DNA from: SKVR01 sp046291875
GTDB taxonomy: Bacteria > Bacteroidota > Bacteroidia > Bacteroidales > UBA7960
Assembly: GCA_046291875.1 (NCBI GenBank)
Contig: JBKBSF010000006.1
Location: forward strand, 1 to 64,000
Direction: 5' to 3'
DNA length: 64,000 nucleotides
Both the position numbers and the translations under genes were made by a program. Positions 7,614 to 16,003 of this stretch are shown in pieces. The notes beneath the pieces were generated by a model. It did not search any database. It had not been told where the DNA came from and saw nothing but the letters and a program-made list of their open reading frames with translations. Position 1 is the first letter of the stretch. Every line of letters starts with the position of its first letter.

Positions 7614-8144
7614 TCAAATCAACCTGTCCTGAGCAAGCTGATTACAAAGCCTGCGGGCCGATCTTTTTGCCACCACAGTAAGATCACCATTGCCATTGGT
7701 GCCGGTTTTAAGGACACCCCTCCATACCGGGTTTTCCCTGCCTGGAACAAAAACCTTCACATCAAATGTACCACCGGTTGCATTTCTTTTCATTAGTGAT
7801 ATGGAATTACTACTGTAAGTTACAGATGATGCAGTCTGGGTAATGAACATCACCCCATCGGCATTGCTCTTTCTTATGCGGTTTAAGACTTCCTGCTCTG
7901 TTTCCAGAGCAAGCGGATCCAGGATTTCATATTCAAGTTCCACACCTCTCAATAGCATTAGCTCCTGCAATGACCTGGAGAAACGTGGCCCAAACCGGCC
8001 AATATTATCTCCCAGTTTTAAAACAGCATAAAATTTCGTGATTTCACTATTAAAATCAGGTGCTTTTCTTGACTTGATGTTTGCATAACATCCTGAAAAA
8101 AGAAACAGGATCAGTACAAATAAAAATTTGTTGTTCGTTTTCAT
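7614..8144 (-). CDS. Lipoprotein of unknown function, 176 residues
   Basis: The N-terminus MKTNNKFLFVLILFLFSGC is a clear lipoprotein signal peptide with the lipidated Cys at residue 19. The mature part has a pattern 'F(Y)AVLKLGD...', then a long helix, then 'NADGVMFIT' and paired strands ending in a basic helix (VVAKRSARRLCNQLAQ). That order is reminiscent of small periplasmic lipoproteins that resemble DUF4136 or curli-assembly helper folds. I cannot assign a family firmly. It lies in an AT-rich, repeat-bordered segment next to another minus-strand lipoprotein, about 140 bases away, and the two might be co-expressed. Confidence 0.75.
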   Translation of the reverse strand: MKTNNKFLFVLILFLFSGCYANIKSRKAPDFNSEITKFYAVLKLGDNIGRFGPRFSRSLQELMLLRGVELEYEILDPLALETEQEVLNRIRKSNADGVMFITQTASSVTYSSNSISLMKRNATGGTFDVKVFVPGRENPVWRGVLKTGTNGNGDLTVVAKRSARRLCNQLAQDRLI

Positions 8145-8283
8145 TGTTTTACAATTAGTTTATGTTATTAGTCAGATGCAACTTGCATGAATTAGCTTAT
8201 CCATTCTCTTTTGTGAGCGCAGTGCTCATGCTAGCTTCATAGTTTCACAATTCTGATTAGCGATCAGTATTTCTTACTATATT

Positions 8284-8898
8284 TCAAAAACTTACGGCTG
8301 CCTTACTCATCCCTCCCTGAAAAATCCTCCCTAAACTCCACTTTCCCCAATCTACGACCTTCAACCTTGTGCTCGTATCAGATCTCTTCGTCGTTAAGTT
8401 CGAGAATATTGATTTCTGTTGGGATAAGCTACTCATATTCGTGTTACCCAATATGATAAAAATCATAGATGTGAGCTGTGGTACAGCCATCTGTTTCGGG
8501 GCCATTATCCTGAAATACAGGATATTATCATAAAGCGCCGGAGAATGAACAAATTGATGCTGTAGAGTTGGTTTGGCCGCGGTAGTATCGCTGTCAGAAA
8601 TGTTAAGCAGAGTAGTTTCCGGTTCAAAGGTATTGCTCAAATCTATTTTGTGACAATGGATCTGCTGTGGTGCAAAATCTCTTATAAAACCTAAAGGGCT
8701 TAGCTTACCGGCAAATTCTTTCCACGACTCTGTTTCAAGGACGCTTACCATTGACGGAGCATAAGGGTTTTGCAAAACATACTGAGTTTGCGGCTGTGAT
8801 TGTTCAGGACCCGGTTGCCCGCATGCACCAATGAACAAGACAGGCATAAGAATGCCGGCCAATGTGGCTACACAATAATAATTCGCTCGAAACGGCAT
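8284..8898 (-). CDS. Probable lipoprotein of unknown function, 204 residues
   Basis: The start at 8898 gives a hydrophobic N-terminus with the lipobox LFIGAC at about residues 21-26, so export and lipidation are likely. The mature part begins with a Gln/Pro-rich linker. It then has predicted strands (LYDNILYFRIMAP, QLTSMIFIILGN) but no motif that I know. Composition is AT-rich like the neighbouring lipoprotein at 7614 and unlike the GC-richer housekeeping genes, which may mean recent acquisition. It ends close to a stretch with no other gene, and downstream lies the second lipoprotein. I am only fairly confident that it is expressed. Confidence 0.6.
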   Translation of the reverse strand: MPFRANYYCVATLAGILMPVLFIGACGQPGPEQSQPQTQYVLQNPYAPSMVSVLETESWKEFAGKLSPLGFIRDFAPQQIHCHKIDLSNTFEPETTLLNISDSDTTAAKPTLQHQFVHSPALYDNILYFRIMAPKQMAVPQLTSMIFIILGNTNMSSLSQQKSIFSNLTTKRSDTSTRLKVVDWGKWSLGRIFQGGMSKAAVSF

Positions 8899-9030
8899 AA
8901 TACGACTTATAGACTAATAATATTAATCCGTTTTCTCCAGGATGGAGAATTTTTAGGTAAGTTCAGGCTGGAAGGGCTATGTAAACAGCCAATGGTAAAT
9001 TGGTTGTCAAAGATAGCAAATTTTTAATAT

Positions 9031-9120
9031 ATGAAACTTGCATGAGCACTTCGGCTCACAAAAAAAGATGAAAATAGACATGCAAGTTCCATTAGGCCAA
9101 TGAATTAACTAAATTATTTT
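9031..9120 (+). repeat. Dispersed palindromic repeat, copy B
   Basis: This is one of the best preserved copies. AACTTGCATG (9035-9044) and CATGCAAGTT (9079-9088) are a perfect 10-bp inverted pair. Between them is GAGCACTTCGGCTC, a mini-hairpin, and an A-rich link. The 3' flank AATGAATTAACTAAATTATT is also shared with the other copies, so the unit is larger than the palindrome. Confidence 0.85.
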
Positions 9121-9123
9121 CTA

Positions 9124-9215
9124 ATGAAACTTGCATGAGCACTTTCGGCTCACAAAAAAACAATGAAAATTTGCATGCAAGTTCCATTAGGCCAATGAAT
9201 TAACTATATTATTTT
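9124..9215 (+). repeat. Dispersed palindromic repeat, copy C
   Basis: This copy follows copy B after three bases in the same orientation. Arms AACTTGCATG (9128-9137) and CATGCAAGTT (9174-9183) are perfect. The inner hairpin reads GAGCACTTTCGGCTC with one extra T, and the tail AATGAATTAACTATATTATT differs by one base. The direct head-to-tail arrangement suggests local duplication. Confidence 0.85.
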
Positions 9216-9218
9216 CGA

Positions 9219-9385
9219 ATGAAACATGCATAAGCACTTCGGATCACAAAAAACAATAAATCAAAGCCAGACGCATTCAAAACCGACATGTAAGCTCCCC
9301 CGCAAAGGCGGGGCAGGCATACGACCAACCGATGCCGCACCTGAGGCAGAGTTCAGCGAAGCTAATGAATTAACTAAATCATTTA
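9219..9385 (+). repeat. Dispersed palindromic repeat, copy D (longer form)
   Basis: The third tandem copy has degraded arms (AACATGCATA and GACATGTAAGCTCC). It is extended by a GC-rich module at 9293-9327 (CCCCCGCAAAGGCGGGGCAG and following) and a further segment before the shared tail AATGAATTAACTAAATC. An open frame of 78 codons crosses it (9226-9462). Its composition follows the repeat, so I do not call it a gene. No protein gene is supported in 8899-9710. Confidence 0.8.
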
Positions 9386-9614
9386 CTTATGCAACCAAAT
9401 TGAAGATTGAGGTTTTTTATTCATATCTGAAAGCAAGAAAATCAAAAAAAACAGGAAAGTAAGCGGAAAGGGAACCGATAAGACAGGGAGAGCGCGCAGT
9501 TGTGCAGATACATTAATTAATCTGCGTTCTTTTCAGGGTTTGACCATATAAGGCATGTAAGTACAAATAAGACTTACGCACTTTTAGGGATAGTGTCCAG
9601 TTGCTGGACTTTCG

Positions 9615-9682
9615 GGCCCTTCGACAGGTGCTACAATGAGCCCTTCGACAGGCTCAGGGACCCTTGTCGAATTGCTCAGGGG
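9615..9682 (+). repeat. Dispersed CCCTTCGACAGG-type repeat, copy 2
   Basis: GGCCCTTCGACAGGTGCTAC is followed by GAGCCCTTCGACAGGCTC and AGGGACCCTTGTCGAATTGC. GAGCC/GGCTC can form a hairpin. It matches 7328-7390 over its whole length. It sits just beyond the stop of the giant hybrid sensor and could act as a boundary or mRNA 3' hairpin. Confidence 0.75.
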
Positions 9683-9710
9683 CCCTTTCACCTCTCACCA
9701 CTCACCTCTC

Positions 9711-12700
9711 TCACTCCTCCCTCCAGAACTTCTCCCACACGCGTGCAATTACTCTTTTGAGGCTTTCTGCAGATACGGGCTTGGTGACATATTCGTCCAT
9801 TCCCTGGCTGAGGTATTTTTCGCGGTCGCCTTCGAAGGCATTGGCGCTGAGGCCAATGATGGGAGGCAGGTCGGTATAGCGTGTGCGCAGGGCGCGGGTG
9901 GCGGTGATACCATCCATAACGGGCATCTGGATATCCATAAAGACCAGGTCGAATATACCGGGCTTGTATACCTCCAGCGCTTTCTGCCCATGTTCGGCCA
10001 GTGTAACCTGGAGGCCCATCTTTTCCAGGATCAGTTTGATGACCAGTTGGTTTACCTTTTTGTCTTCCACCAGCAGGATCTTGAGCGGGCCGGGGTCTTC
10101 GGGCTGCTCTTCGGGTCCACTATCTTCCGGCCCCTGGTAGCCATACAATGCCTTGAAGGTGAACCAGAACCGGCTGCCCTGCCCCGGGGTGCTCTCCACT
10201 CCTACTTCGCCACCCATCATTTCTGCCAGTTTGCGCGATATGGCCAGCCCCAGCCCGGTGCTATCGCTGTGGCGGGTATCCTTCACTTCGATCTGAGAGA
10301 AGGGGACAAAAAGCTTATCCATGGCTTCGGGCGGAATACCGATACCCGTATCCATCACCTCGATACGAAGCAGGAGTTCTTCGAAGGTACGTTCGTTTTC
10401 GTGTATTTGCTGGCGATGGTCAACCGATGCATGGAGGGTAATGGTGCCGGAGGGGGTAAACTTCACTGCATTGTAGTAGAGGTTGTGCAGCACCTGGCTT
10501 ATTCTTCCGCGATCGGCCAGGATCATACCAGCGGCTTCGGGCTCGATACGGGTAACCAGTTTGAGATCCTTCTCATTGCGCAGCGATTCGAAAATATCTT
10601 CAGCATGGCGAAAAAGTTCCTCCAGAGAGAAGGTAACCCGCATTAGGCTCACCTGTCCGGATTCAATTTTAGAGTAATCAAGTATCTGGTTGATGATTTC
10701 GCGCAGGTTGCGGCTGGTTTGGCGAAGGGTGGCGATGTACTCCTGCTGGGTGCGGGTAAGGGGCGTATCGCCCAGCAGGTCGGTAAGGCCGATGATGCCT
10801 GTGAGGGGGGTACGCAGCTCGTGGCTTACGTTGGCAATGATGTTTTGTTTGATTTCGGCCGATTTGCGTGCCAGCTCCACCTGGTTGTCGAGGATCTGGT
10901 TTTTCAGTAGCAGAGATCGGATCCTTAACCTTACAAAGGCGGTGAGCAGCAAAGCGCTGAGCATTACATAACCCATCCAGGCCCACCAGGTTTGCCACCA
11001 TGGAGAAAGAATTACGAAGGAGTATTCCGTGATGGGACCTCCCTGCCCCAGTGCGTTGTGGGCCCTCACCCTGAAGGTATAGCTACCCGGAGACAGGTTG
11101 CCGTAATGGGCCACATGGTTGGAGGTGGGCCGGTGCCAGTACTGGTCGGCCCCCTCAAGCATAAAGCTGTAAAGCAATTTGCGGTTGTCGGGCGAAACCC
11201 CGGCAAACCTAAAACTCAGGTAGTTGTTGCTGTGCGAGAGTTTGAGATTTTTAGGTACCTGGTGCCAGGGGCTCAGGCCATCGAAACGGATTCTGCCATC
11301 CACACCCTGCTGGTTGCTGGGTGCATCGGCATCAGGCCTTTCTCTGAACGATGCCCGGGTGAGGGGCTCGTTGAACAGGTCCACCTGGGTTAACCTCACA
11401 CGTGGTGCCAATGAATCGTACCACGACCTCCCGGGGAAAAAAGAAGTAAGGCGGTCGTTGGTTCCGACCCACATCTTCTCACCCTGGCGCAGCAAAGCCT
11501 CCTGGTTGGTGCCCATTCCCAGAAACCCGTCTTCAAAGCCGTGCGAAACAAAAAGGGTAGCTTCGCGGGAAGGATCTTTGGAGGCCAGTGTTGCACCGGA
11601 AGAAAACCTGAGCAGAGTTTGGTGGGGCAAAACATTGATCCCAAAGCGCCCCCCAAGGATGACATTGCCGGCATGATCCTGGGCAATGGCAAGAATGTAA
11701 TTGTCGCTAAGGCCATGGCGTGAAGAAAAGTTTAGAAATTGAGAGCCGTTAAACATGGAAACCCCATTGCCTTCGGTTCCAAACCACAGGTTGCCCAGGG
11801 AATCTTCAAAACTGGAGTAAATATAATTTCCGGCCAATCCATCGGCAGAGGTATAATGCCGAATGCCCAGGGAATCCATTTTGTAGACCCCACTGCCCCA
11901 GGTTCCTACCCAAATGGCGCCGTGCCGGTCCATGATGATATCTGATGAGAACATTGAGGGCAAACCCTGTTCTTCGCCCCAGAAGCTAAAGAATTCACCA
12001 TCGAATTGCACCAGGCCTTGTTCGCCAAAAGCCATCCATGTATTTCCATTTCGGTCTGTTACCCCATCATGCAGAAACCATCTTCCCTCTTTGTGGTCCA
12101 TTGGGTAGTTATAGAACTTTTGCCCATCGAACCGGGTGACACCTCCATCATCGAGCGACATCCACAGGTGGCCTTTGGCATCGGCAAACAATCCTTCCAT
12201 ATATCTGACAGGGTCGTGGGGCCGGTTGGAATATTGTGCAAACTCCTTTCCGTCGAAGCTTACAAAACCATCCTCAAAGGTCGACATCCACAGCTTTCCG
12301 TCGGGGGTAGCAGCCAGAGAGATGATGTTGTGGTCTACCCCCTGAGTGATGGAATAATGCTGAAACACCTCTCCCCGATAGCGTGTCATCCCTCCATTGT
12401 GAAAACCGATCCAGATTACACCGCGATTATCCTCAAAAACATAGGAGATAAAGTCGTTGGAAAGCCCTTGTTCGGTTCGAAATATGGTATAGGTATCGTC
12501 CTCTGCCAGCACCAGCCCACCGCCCCAGGTTCCAAACCAGATGCGTTGGCGTGAGTCGACCAGGATGCGATTGATTCGTCCGAAAGGAAAACCGTTGCGG
12601 GAATCGTAGAAATAAAACTGCCTGCCATCGAAGCGCATGGCCCCCAGATGATCTACCCCCAACCAGAGCGTGTTGTCGTCCTGCACGGTGAGGGTGGAGA

Positions 12701-13694
12701 TGGGATTCTGTGGCCCTACGTGCGGTGTATGGATCAGGTGAAATGCACCCTCTCTGAAAAGCGCCAGTCCTTTATCGTAGAGTGCAATCCACACATCGCC
12801 ATTGTCAGAGGTACGCAGAATATGCCGCTGGGCTTCCGGCAGCCCCTGTTCAGGACCATAATGGTAGAAATAAGTTCCGTCGAACATACTCACTCCGCCA
12901 TATCGGTAGGAGAACCAGATATTTCCGTTGGAATCGCGCTTAAGGGAGTGCAGGGCATTGCTCTGCAGATTGCCCGATTGAACATCGTAGCGGAAGATTT
13001 GGTGCCCGTCGAGCTTAAAAAGACCTTCCAAAGTGCTTATCCAAATGTTTCCTTTTTCATCACCCACCACTTCTATTACATCATTGATGTTGAATCCCTG
13101 GTTTTTGTTGTAACTCTCGATGGAAGTTCCGTTGAAGTGCATCAGTCCACCACCCATGGTGCCAATCCAAAGCTCACCTTCGGGGTCCTGGTAAAAACAG
13201 GAAACAAAATCGTGGGTAAGCCCCTGGGTTTTGGTGTAGATAAGAAAACCAAAGGGATTGGTATCGCGGCTGATAGGTGCCGACAGTTGGATCTGTTCGG
13301 GCAGCTGCATCTCTTTGATGGTGGGGGAAGCAAGCACCTTTTCGGGCAGGCTGTACCCTCCTGAACCAGGCCTGCGCACCTGGGGGGGCTGCATGGCAGT
13401 GATGTAGGGAGTGGCTGCCGGGATTTGGCTCCCGGTATGGGCAATCCGTTTGATCACATGAGCAGTTGTAACTACCGGCTGGTGAGCTCTTTCCCTGATA
13501 GGGGGTTGCACCTTATCCCAGCCCACAAAAGTACCTGACTCAAAGTCTTTTTCCGGCATATGGGAATGACCGGGTTTATCTGCACCTTCGCACCCTGCCC
13601 AAAAGAACAAAGCAGGCAACAGAAGTACAAAATATACAACCCTTGCGCGTTTTTCAGAAAAAATATCTTTCAGTGTGTTTCCCAATAAAATCAT
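9711..13694 (-). CDS. Hybrid two-component system sensor (reg_prop / Y_Y_Y / HisKA / HATPase / receiver)
   Basis: With the ATG at 13694 the protein has 1327 residues and begins with a lipoprotein-like signal ending in LFFWAGC; an upstream in-frame extension to 13799 would hide it. Residues about 130-750 form two seven-blade propellers of reg_prop repeats (many 'GxxWIGTxxGG' and 'LWFGTxGNGV' units), followed by a Y_Y_Y domain and one TM helix. HisKA has its H box at NVSHELRTPLTG (about residue 965), then a HATPase domain with DTGIGIP, and a C-terminal receiver (FMDIQMPVMDG) from about residue 1205. Unlike classical Bacteroides HTCS proteins it has no AraC-type HTH, so output must go to another protein. 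Such sensors usually detect glycans or other ligands outside the membrane; no polysaccharide locus is visible nearby. Confidence 0.95.
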   Translation of the reverse strand: MILLGNTLKDIFSEKRARVVYFVLLLPALFFWAGCEGADKPGHSHMPEKDFESGTFVGWDKVQPPIRERAHQPVVTTAHVIKRIAHTGSQIPAATPYITAMQPPQVRRPGSGGYSLPEKVLASPTIKEMQLPEQIQLSAPISRDTNPFGFLIYTKTQGLTHDFVSCFYQDPEGELWIGTMGGGLMHFNGTSIESYNKNQGFNINDVIEVVGDEKGNIWISTLEGLFKLDGHQIFRYDVQSGNLQSNALHSLKRDSNGNIWFSYRYGGVSMFDGTYFYHYGPEQGLPEAQRHILRTSDNGDVWIALYDKGLALFREGAFHLIHTPHVGPQNPISTLTVQDDNTLWLGVDHLGAMRFDGRQFYFYDSRNGFPFGRINRILVDSRQRIWFGTWGGGLVLAEDDTYTIFRTEQGLSNDFISYVFEDNRGVIWIGFHNGGMTRYRGEVFQHYSITQGVDHNIISLAATPDGKLWMSTFEDGFVSFDGKEFAQYSNRPHDPVRYMEGLFADAKGHLWMSLDDGGVTRFDGQKFYNYPMDHKEGRWFLHDGVTDRNGNTWMAFGEQGLVQFDGEFFSFWGEEQGLPSMFSSDIIMDRHGAIWVGTWGSGVYKMDSLGIRHYTSADGLAGNYIYSSFEDSLGNLWFGTEGNGVSMFNGSQFLNFSSRHGLSDNYILAIAQDHAGNVILGGRFGINVLPHQTLLRFSSGATLASKDPSREATLFVSHGFEDGFLGMGTNQEALLRQGEKMWVGTNDRLTSFFPGRSWYDSLAPRVRLTQVDLFNEPLTRASFRERPDADAPSNQQGVDGRIRFDGLSPWHQVPKNLKLSHSNNYLSFRFAGVSPDNRKLLYSFMLEGADQYWHRPTSNHVAHYGNLSPGSYTFRVRAHNALGQGGPITEYSFVILSPWWQTWWAWMGYVMLSALLLTAFVRLRIRSLLLKNQILDNQVELARKSAEIKQNIIANVSHELRTPLTGIIGLTDLLGDTPLTRTQQEYIATLRQTSRNLREIINQILDYSKIESGQVSLMRVTFSLEELFRHAEDIFESLRNEKDLKLVTRIEPEAAGMILADRGRISQVLHNLYYNAVKFTPSGTITLHASVDHRQQIHENERTFEELLLRIEVMDTGIGIPPEAMDKLFVPFSQIEVKDTRHSDSTGLGLAISRKLAEMMGGEVGVESTPGQGSRFWFTFKALYGYQGPEDSGPEEQPEDPGPLKILLVEDKKVNQLVIKLILEKMGLQVTLAEHGQKALEVYKPGIFDLVFMDIQMPVMDGITATRALRTRYTDLPPIIGLSANAFEGDREKYLSQGMDEYVTKPVSAESLKRVIARVWEKFWREE

Positions 13695-13958
13695 AGGCTG
13701 CAAACACCTCTTGTTTGTCATGTACGGCGGGTTTCCTCCTGCCACCGAACCATAACCTGGTTTGTATCTTCCGATCAATAAAGTTACAAACCTAATCATT
13801 GTTATTTACATGAAGATAAGTATTTCACGCAAAATATCACTCACCTCTGGAAACCAAATGCTTACAACACACTCTAAATAGTTAGGAAAGCGAAGAAACA
13901 ACAAAGCCGGCAGGACCCCTTTGGGCTATGCCGGCAATAATGGGTATAGAGAAAAACT

Positions 13959-14531
13959 TCAGAGCAGTTTGGCAGCACTTTCCATCACAGAGGCCAGGCG
14001 GATGGCATCGAAAATGCGTTCTTGTGCTGTACCCAGCTGGCGCAGAGAGGCTTCGTGGGAGCGCACACACATCTCGCAGCCGTTTACCACCGAAATGGCC
14101 AGGCTGATGAGCTCGAAGAACTCTTTGCCGTTTATAGGGGCCATCATGATGTTCATACGGAAACGGGCCGGCAGGTTGTTGTACTTTTCATCCTGCATAA
14201 AATGGCGGAAGCGGTAGAACACGTTGTTGGCAGCCATCAGGGAAGCGCAAGAAACCACTTCACTGACTTCTTCTTCGGAAGCACCAGCCTGCAAAGCTTT
14301 TACGCGCAGGCTCTGCACCAGTAAAGGCTTGCCAGCATTCACTGACAGTGCTATGCCCAGCAGCATGCACTCTTTCTCGCTGAGATGGTCGCTTTTGAGG
14401 GTAGCCTTGAGGTTGAGCTTCAGATCGCGCAGGTACTTGGGGCTGGCCACATCGGCAAGCATTTCACCGCCGGCAGTTTCCAGGCCCAGCACTTCAAACA
14501 GCTCGTTGAGGGTATCGGGAGATTGAATCAT
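13959..14531 (-). CDS. ahpD: AhpD-like alkylhydroperoxidase (carboxymuconolactone decarboxylase family)
   Basis: The family reduces the peroxiredoxin AhpC or removes hydroperoxides directly, using a CxxC dithiol. The 190-residue protein has two CMD-type halves, and the second carries the active motif GCEMCVRSHE with Cys152, Cys155 and His159. The ATG at 14531 is chosen because the 14540 alternative is only a TTG. It lies downstream of ahpC on the same strand, separated by 525 bases that hold a repeat and a heptamer array. AhpC here has the three-Cys layout of the mycobacterial enzyme that AhpD serves, and OxyR is next door. A role in peroxide defence is therefore well supported. Confidence 0.9.
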   Translation of the reverse strand: MIQSPDTLNELFEVLGLETAGGEMLADVASPKYLRDLKLNLKATLKSDHLSEKECMLLGIALSVNAGKPLLVQSLRVKALQAGASEEEVSEVVSCASLMAANNVFYRFRHFMQDEKYNNLPARFRMNIMMAPINGKEFFELISLAISVVNGCEMCVRSHEASLRQLGTAQERIFDAIRLASVMESAAKLL

Positions 14532-14640
14532 GATTTTCAAAGGTTAGGGTAGGTGGATTTCAGATTTTTGATTTTTGATCAGAAGTGTCCGGTAAAACTT
14601 ACGAGATTGGGCTTCGCCGCTACTAGGTGATCTCCCTTCG

Positions 14641-14754
14641 ATTGAAACTTGCATGAGCACTTCGGCTCACACAAAAGGATGAACTAAAGCTCGGCGTAGC
14701 CCAAATGCTCTTTCATGCAAGTTCCATTCTACCAATGAGTTAATCAAATTATTT
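14641..14754 (+). repeat. Dispersed palindromic repeat, copy E
   Basis: Arms AACTTGCATG (14646-14655) and CATGCAAGTT (14714-14723) are perfect. The inner GAGCACTTCGGCTC is conserved and the tail reads AATGAGTTAATCAAATTATT. The spacer between hairpin and second arm is longer than in copies B and C. The rest of 14532-15056 holds an imperfect inverted repeat (GGGGTTGG / CCAACCCC, 14798-14829) and the heptamer array, but no gene. Confidence 0.85.
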
Positions 14755-14970
14755 TGGAATACAATAAAAGAGCATTCTCAGGTTTTTGGCTGTGAAAGGG
14801 GTTGGAGGCCTATTCGCCCTCCCAACCCCTCCGTCGATAGCACAGGAAACTGTGATCCCAACCGTAAGAAGGTGTAGTAGGAAATCTGAGATTTACGAAT
14901 TGTCGGCTGTTTTTTGATTTACCGGACCATAGCGATACAAGATTTTGTGGTAAGAGATATAAGGTTTATC

Positions 14971-15011
14971 CTTTTCACTTTTCACTTTTCACTTTTCACT
15001 TTTCACTTTTC
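14971..15011 (+). repeat. Heptamer tandem array CTTTTCA, about six copies
   Basis: The seven-base unit CTTTTCA is repeated five full times plus six bases without error. It is followed by imperfect TCACACCTTTCACC-like units up to the end of ahpC. It is low-complexity and intergenic, and could expand or contract by slippage. Confidence 0.9.
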
Positions 15012-15056
15012 TTCTCACACCTTTCACCTCAAACCTCACATCTCACACCTTTCACC

Positions 15057-15611
15057 TCACACCGCCAGAGTTTCCTGACCTTTTTCCCAGTTGCAGGGGC
15101 ACAGTTCGTCGGTTTGCAGGGCGTCGAGTACGCGCAGCACCTCATTTACGTTGCGACCCACGCTCAGGTCGTATACACTTACCCAGCGAATAATACCATG
15201 CGGATCCACAATAAAAGTGGCGCGGTAGGCAACTTTTTCATTGGCTTCCAGAATACCCAGCTCTTCGGCCAGCGACTTGGAGGTATCGGCCAGCATGGGG
15301 TATTTCAGCTCGCGAAGATCTTCGTGGTCTCTTCTCCAGGCGTGGTGTACAAACTCACTGTCGGTAGAGGCACCAATAAGCATGGTGTCGCGATCGCCAA
15401 ACTCACCCGCAGCCTTGTTGAATTCAGCCAACTCGGTGGGGCAAACAAAGGTAAAATCCTTGGGCCACCAAAACATCACCATCCACATACCAGCATCCTT
15501 ATGATCCTGTGAAGAGATTTTGGCAAACTCTTTCCCTTTTTCCATGGATACTACAGCGGTTTTCTCGAATTGGGGGAACTGGCTTCCCACACTGATCACT
15601 TGATTTTTCAT
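15057..15611 (-). CDS. ahpC: Alkyl hydroperoxide reductase AhpC (2-Cys peroxiredoxin)
   Basis: AhpC reduces hydrogen peroxide, organic hydroperoxides and peroxynitrite. In the 184-residue protein the peroxidatic Cys57 lies in DFTFVCPTEL. The C-terminus has ELCPCNWEKGQ with Cys171 and Cys173, the same three-cysteine layout as Mycobacterium tuberculosis AhpC (Cys61, Cys174, Cys176), whose physiological reductant is AhpD. That fits the ahpD gene just downstream on the same strand; no ahpF is seen. A strong Bacteroidota promoter lies 83-114 bases upstream, and oxyR is divergent. Start at the ATG preceded by an A/G-rich stretch. High confidence. Confidence 0.96.
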   Translation of the reverse strand: MKNQVISVGSQFPQFEKTAVVSMEKGKEFAKISSQDHKDAGMWMVMFWWPKDFTFVCPTELAEFNKAAGEFGDRDTMLIGASTDSEFVHHAWRRDHEDLRELKYPMLADTSKSLAEELGILEANEKVAYRATFIVDPHGIIRWVSVYDLSVGRNVNEVLRVLDALQTDELCPCNWEKGQETLAV

Positions 15612-15693
15612 CTTTTTTCGGTTTTATAGTTAATTATTTAACAATTAGTTTCGCGTCGGGTGTTTTGGTTGTTAGCATTTTGTAATTGCGTTG

Positions 15694-15725
15694 CAAAACT
15701 ACCCAACCGCCCCCTATAAATCAAA
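15694..15725 (-). promoter_or_regulatory. Bacteroidota promoter of ahpC (TTTG-N20-TAGTTTTG)
   Basis: Read on the minus strand, TTTG (15725-15722), a 20-base spacer and TAGTTTTG (15701-15694) match the Bacteroidota -33/-7 consensus exactly. It points to ahpC, whose ATG lies about 80 bases downstream. It sits only 10 bases from the inverted CTAT/ATAG motif, a good place for OxyR activation. Confidence 0.75.
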
Positions 15726-15735
15726 TTGATAATTT

Positions 15736-15749
15736 CTATCTTTGCATAG
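15736..15749. promoter_or_regulatory. Possible OxyR operator and plus-strand -7 box in the ahpC-oxyR divergent region
   Basis: CTAT-N6-ATAG is a perfect inverted pair of tetramers of the kind that make up OxyR sites, usually ATAG-N7-CTAT elements. Overlapping it, TATCTTTG (15737-15744) is a -7 box on the plus strand, towards oxyR. Binding here could repress oxyR while activating the adjacent ahpC promoter. Inference from position and motif only. Confidence 0.4.
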
Positions 15750-15765
15750 ATTTTGTTTATAAGGA

Positions 15766-15944
15766 GAGACGGGAGACGGAGGACGGAAGACCGGAGTAAG
15801 TTGAGGGCACAGCCCGAAATCCCGCGCCATGCGGGAACCGAAGACCGAAGACGGAGGACCGAAGACGGAAGACGGAAGACGGAGGACCGAAGACGGAAGA
15901 CAGGAGACCGAAGACGGAAGACAGGAGACCGAGGACGGAAGACT
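15766..15944 (+). repeat. Heptamer tandem array GAAGACG-type in the oxyR leader
   Basis: From 15840 to 15944 there are 15 consecutive seven-base units such as GAAGACG, GAGGACC and GAAGACA. A shorter run of the same kind at 15766-15796 is separated from it by 43 unrelated bases. All units keep a purine-rich GRRGAC core. The array lies between the divergent promoter and the oxyR start. It gives an Arg/Lys/Asp-rich open frame that I do not regard as a gene. Confidence 0.88.
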
Positions 15945-16003
15945 TTTAAACTCTCACCTCTTAACTCTCAATTTTTAACTCTTAACTCTCCCCCCCTTCC
16001 CCC

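Noticed and set aside
9226..9462. 78-codon frame over repeat copy D
   Set aside because: Most of the translation comes from the dispersed repeat, no motif is present and other copies lack a matching frame.
9636..10646. Long plus-strand open frame (336 codons) opposite the hybrid sensor
   Set aside because: It is the complement of the kinase and receiver end of a clear gene, has no family motif and reflects high-GC third positions of the real gene.
15840..15944. CRISPR array
   Set aside because: Repeats are seven bases with no spacers, and no cas gene is seen anywhere in the window.
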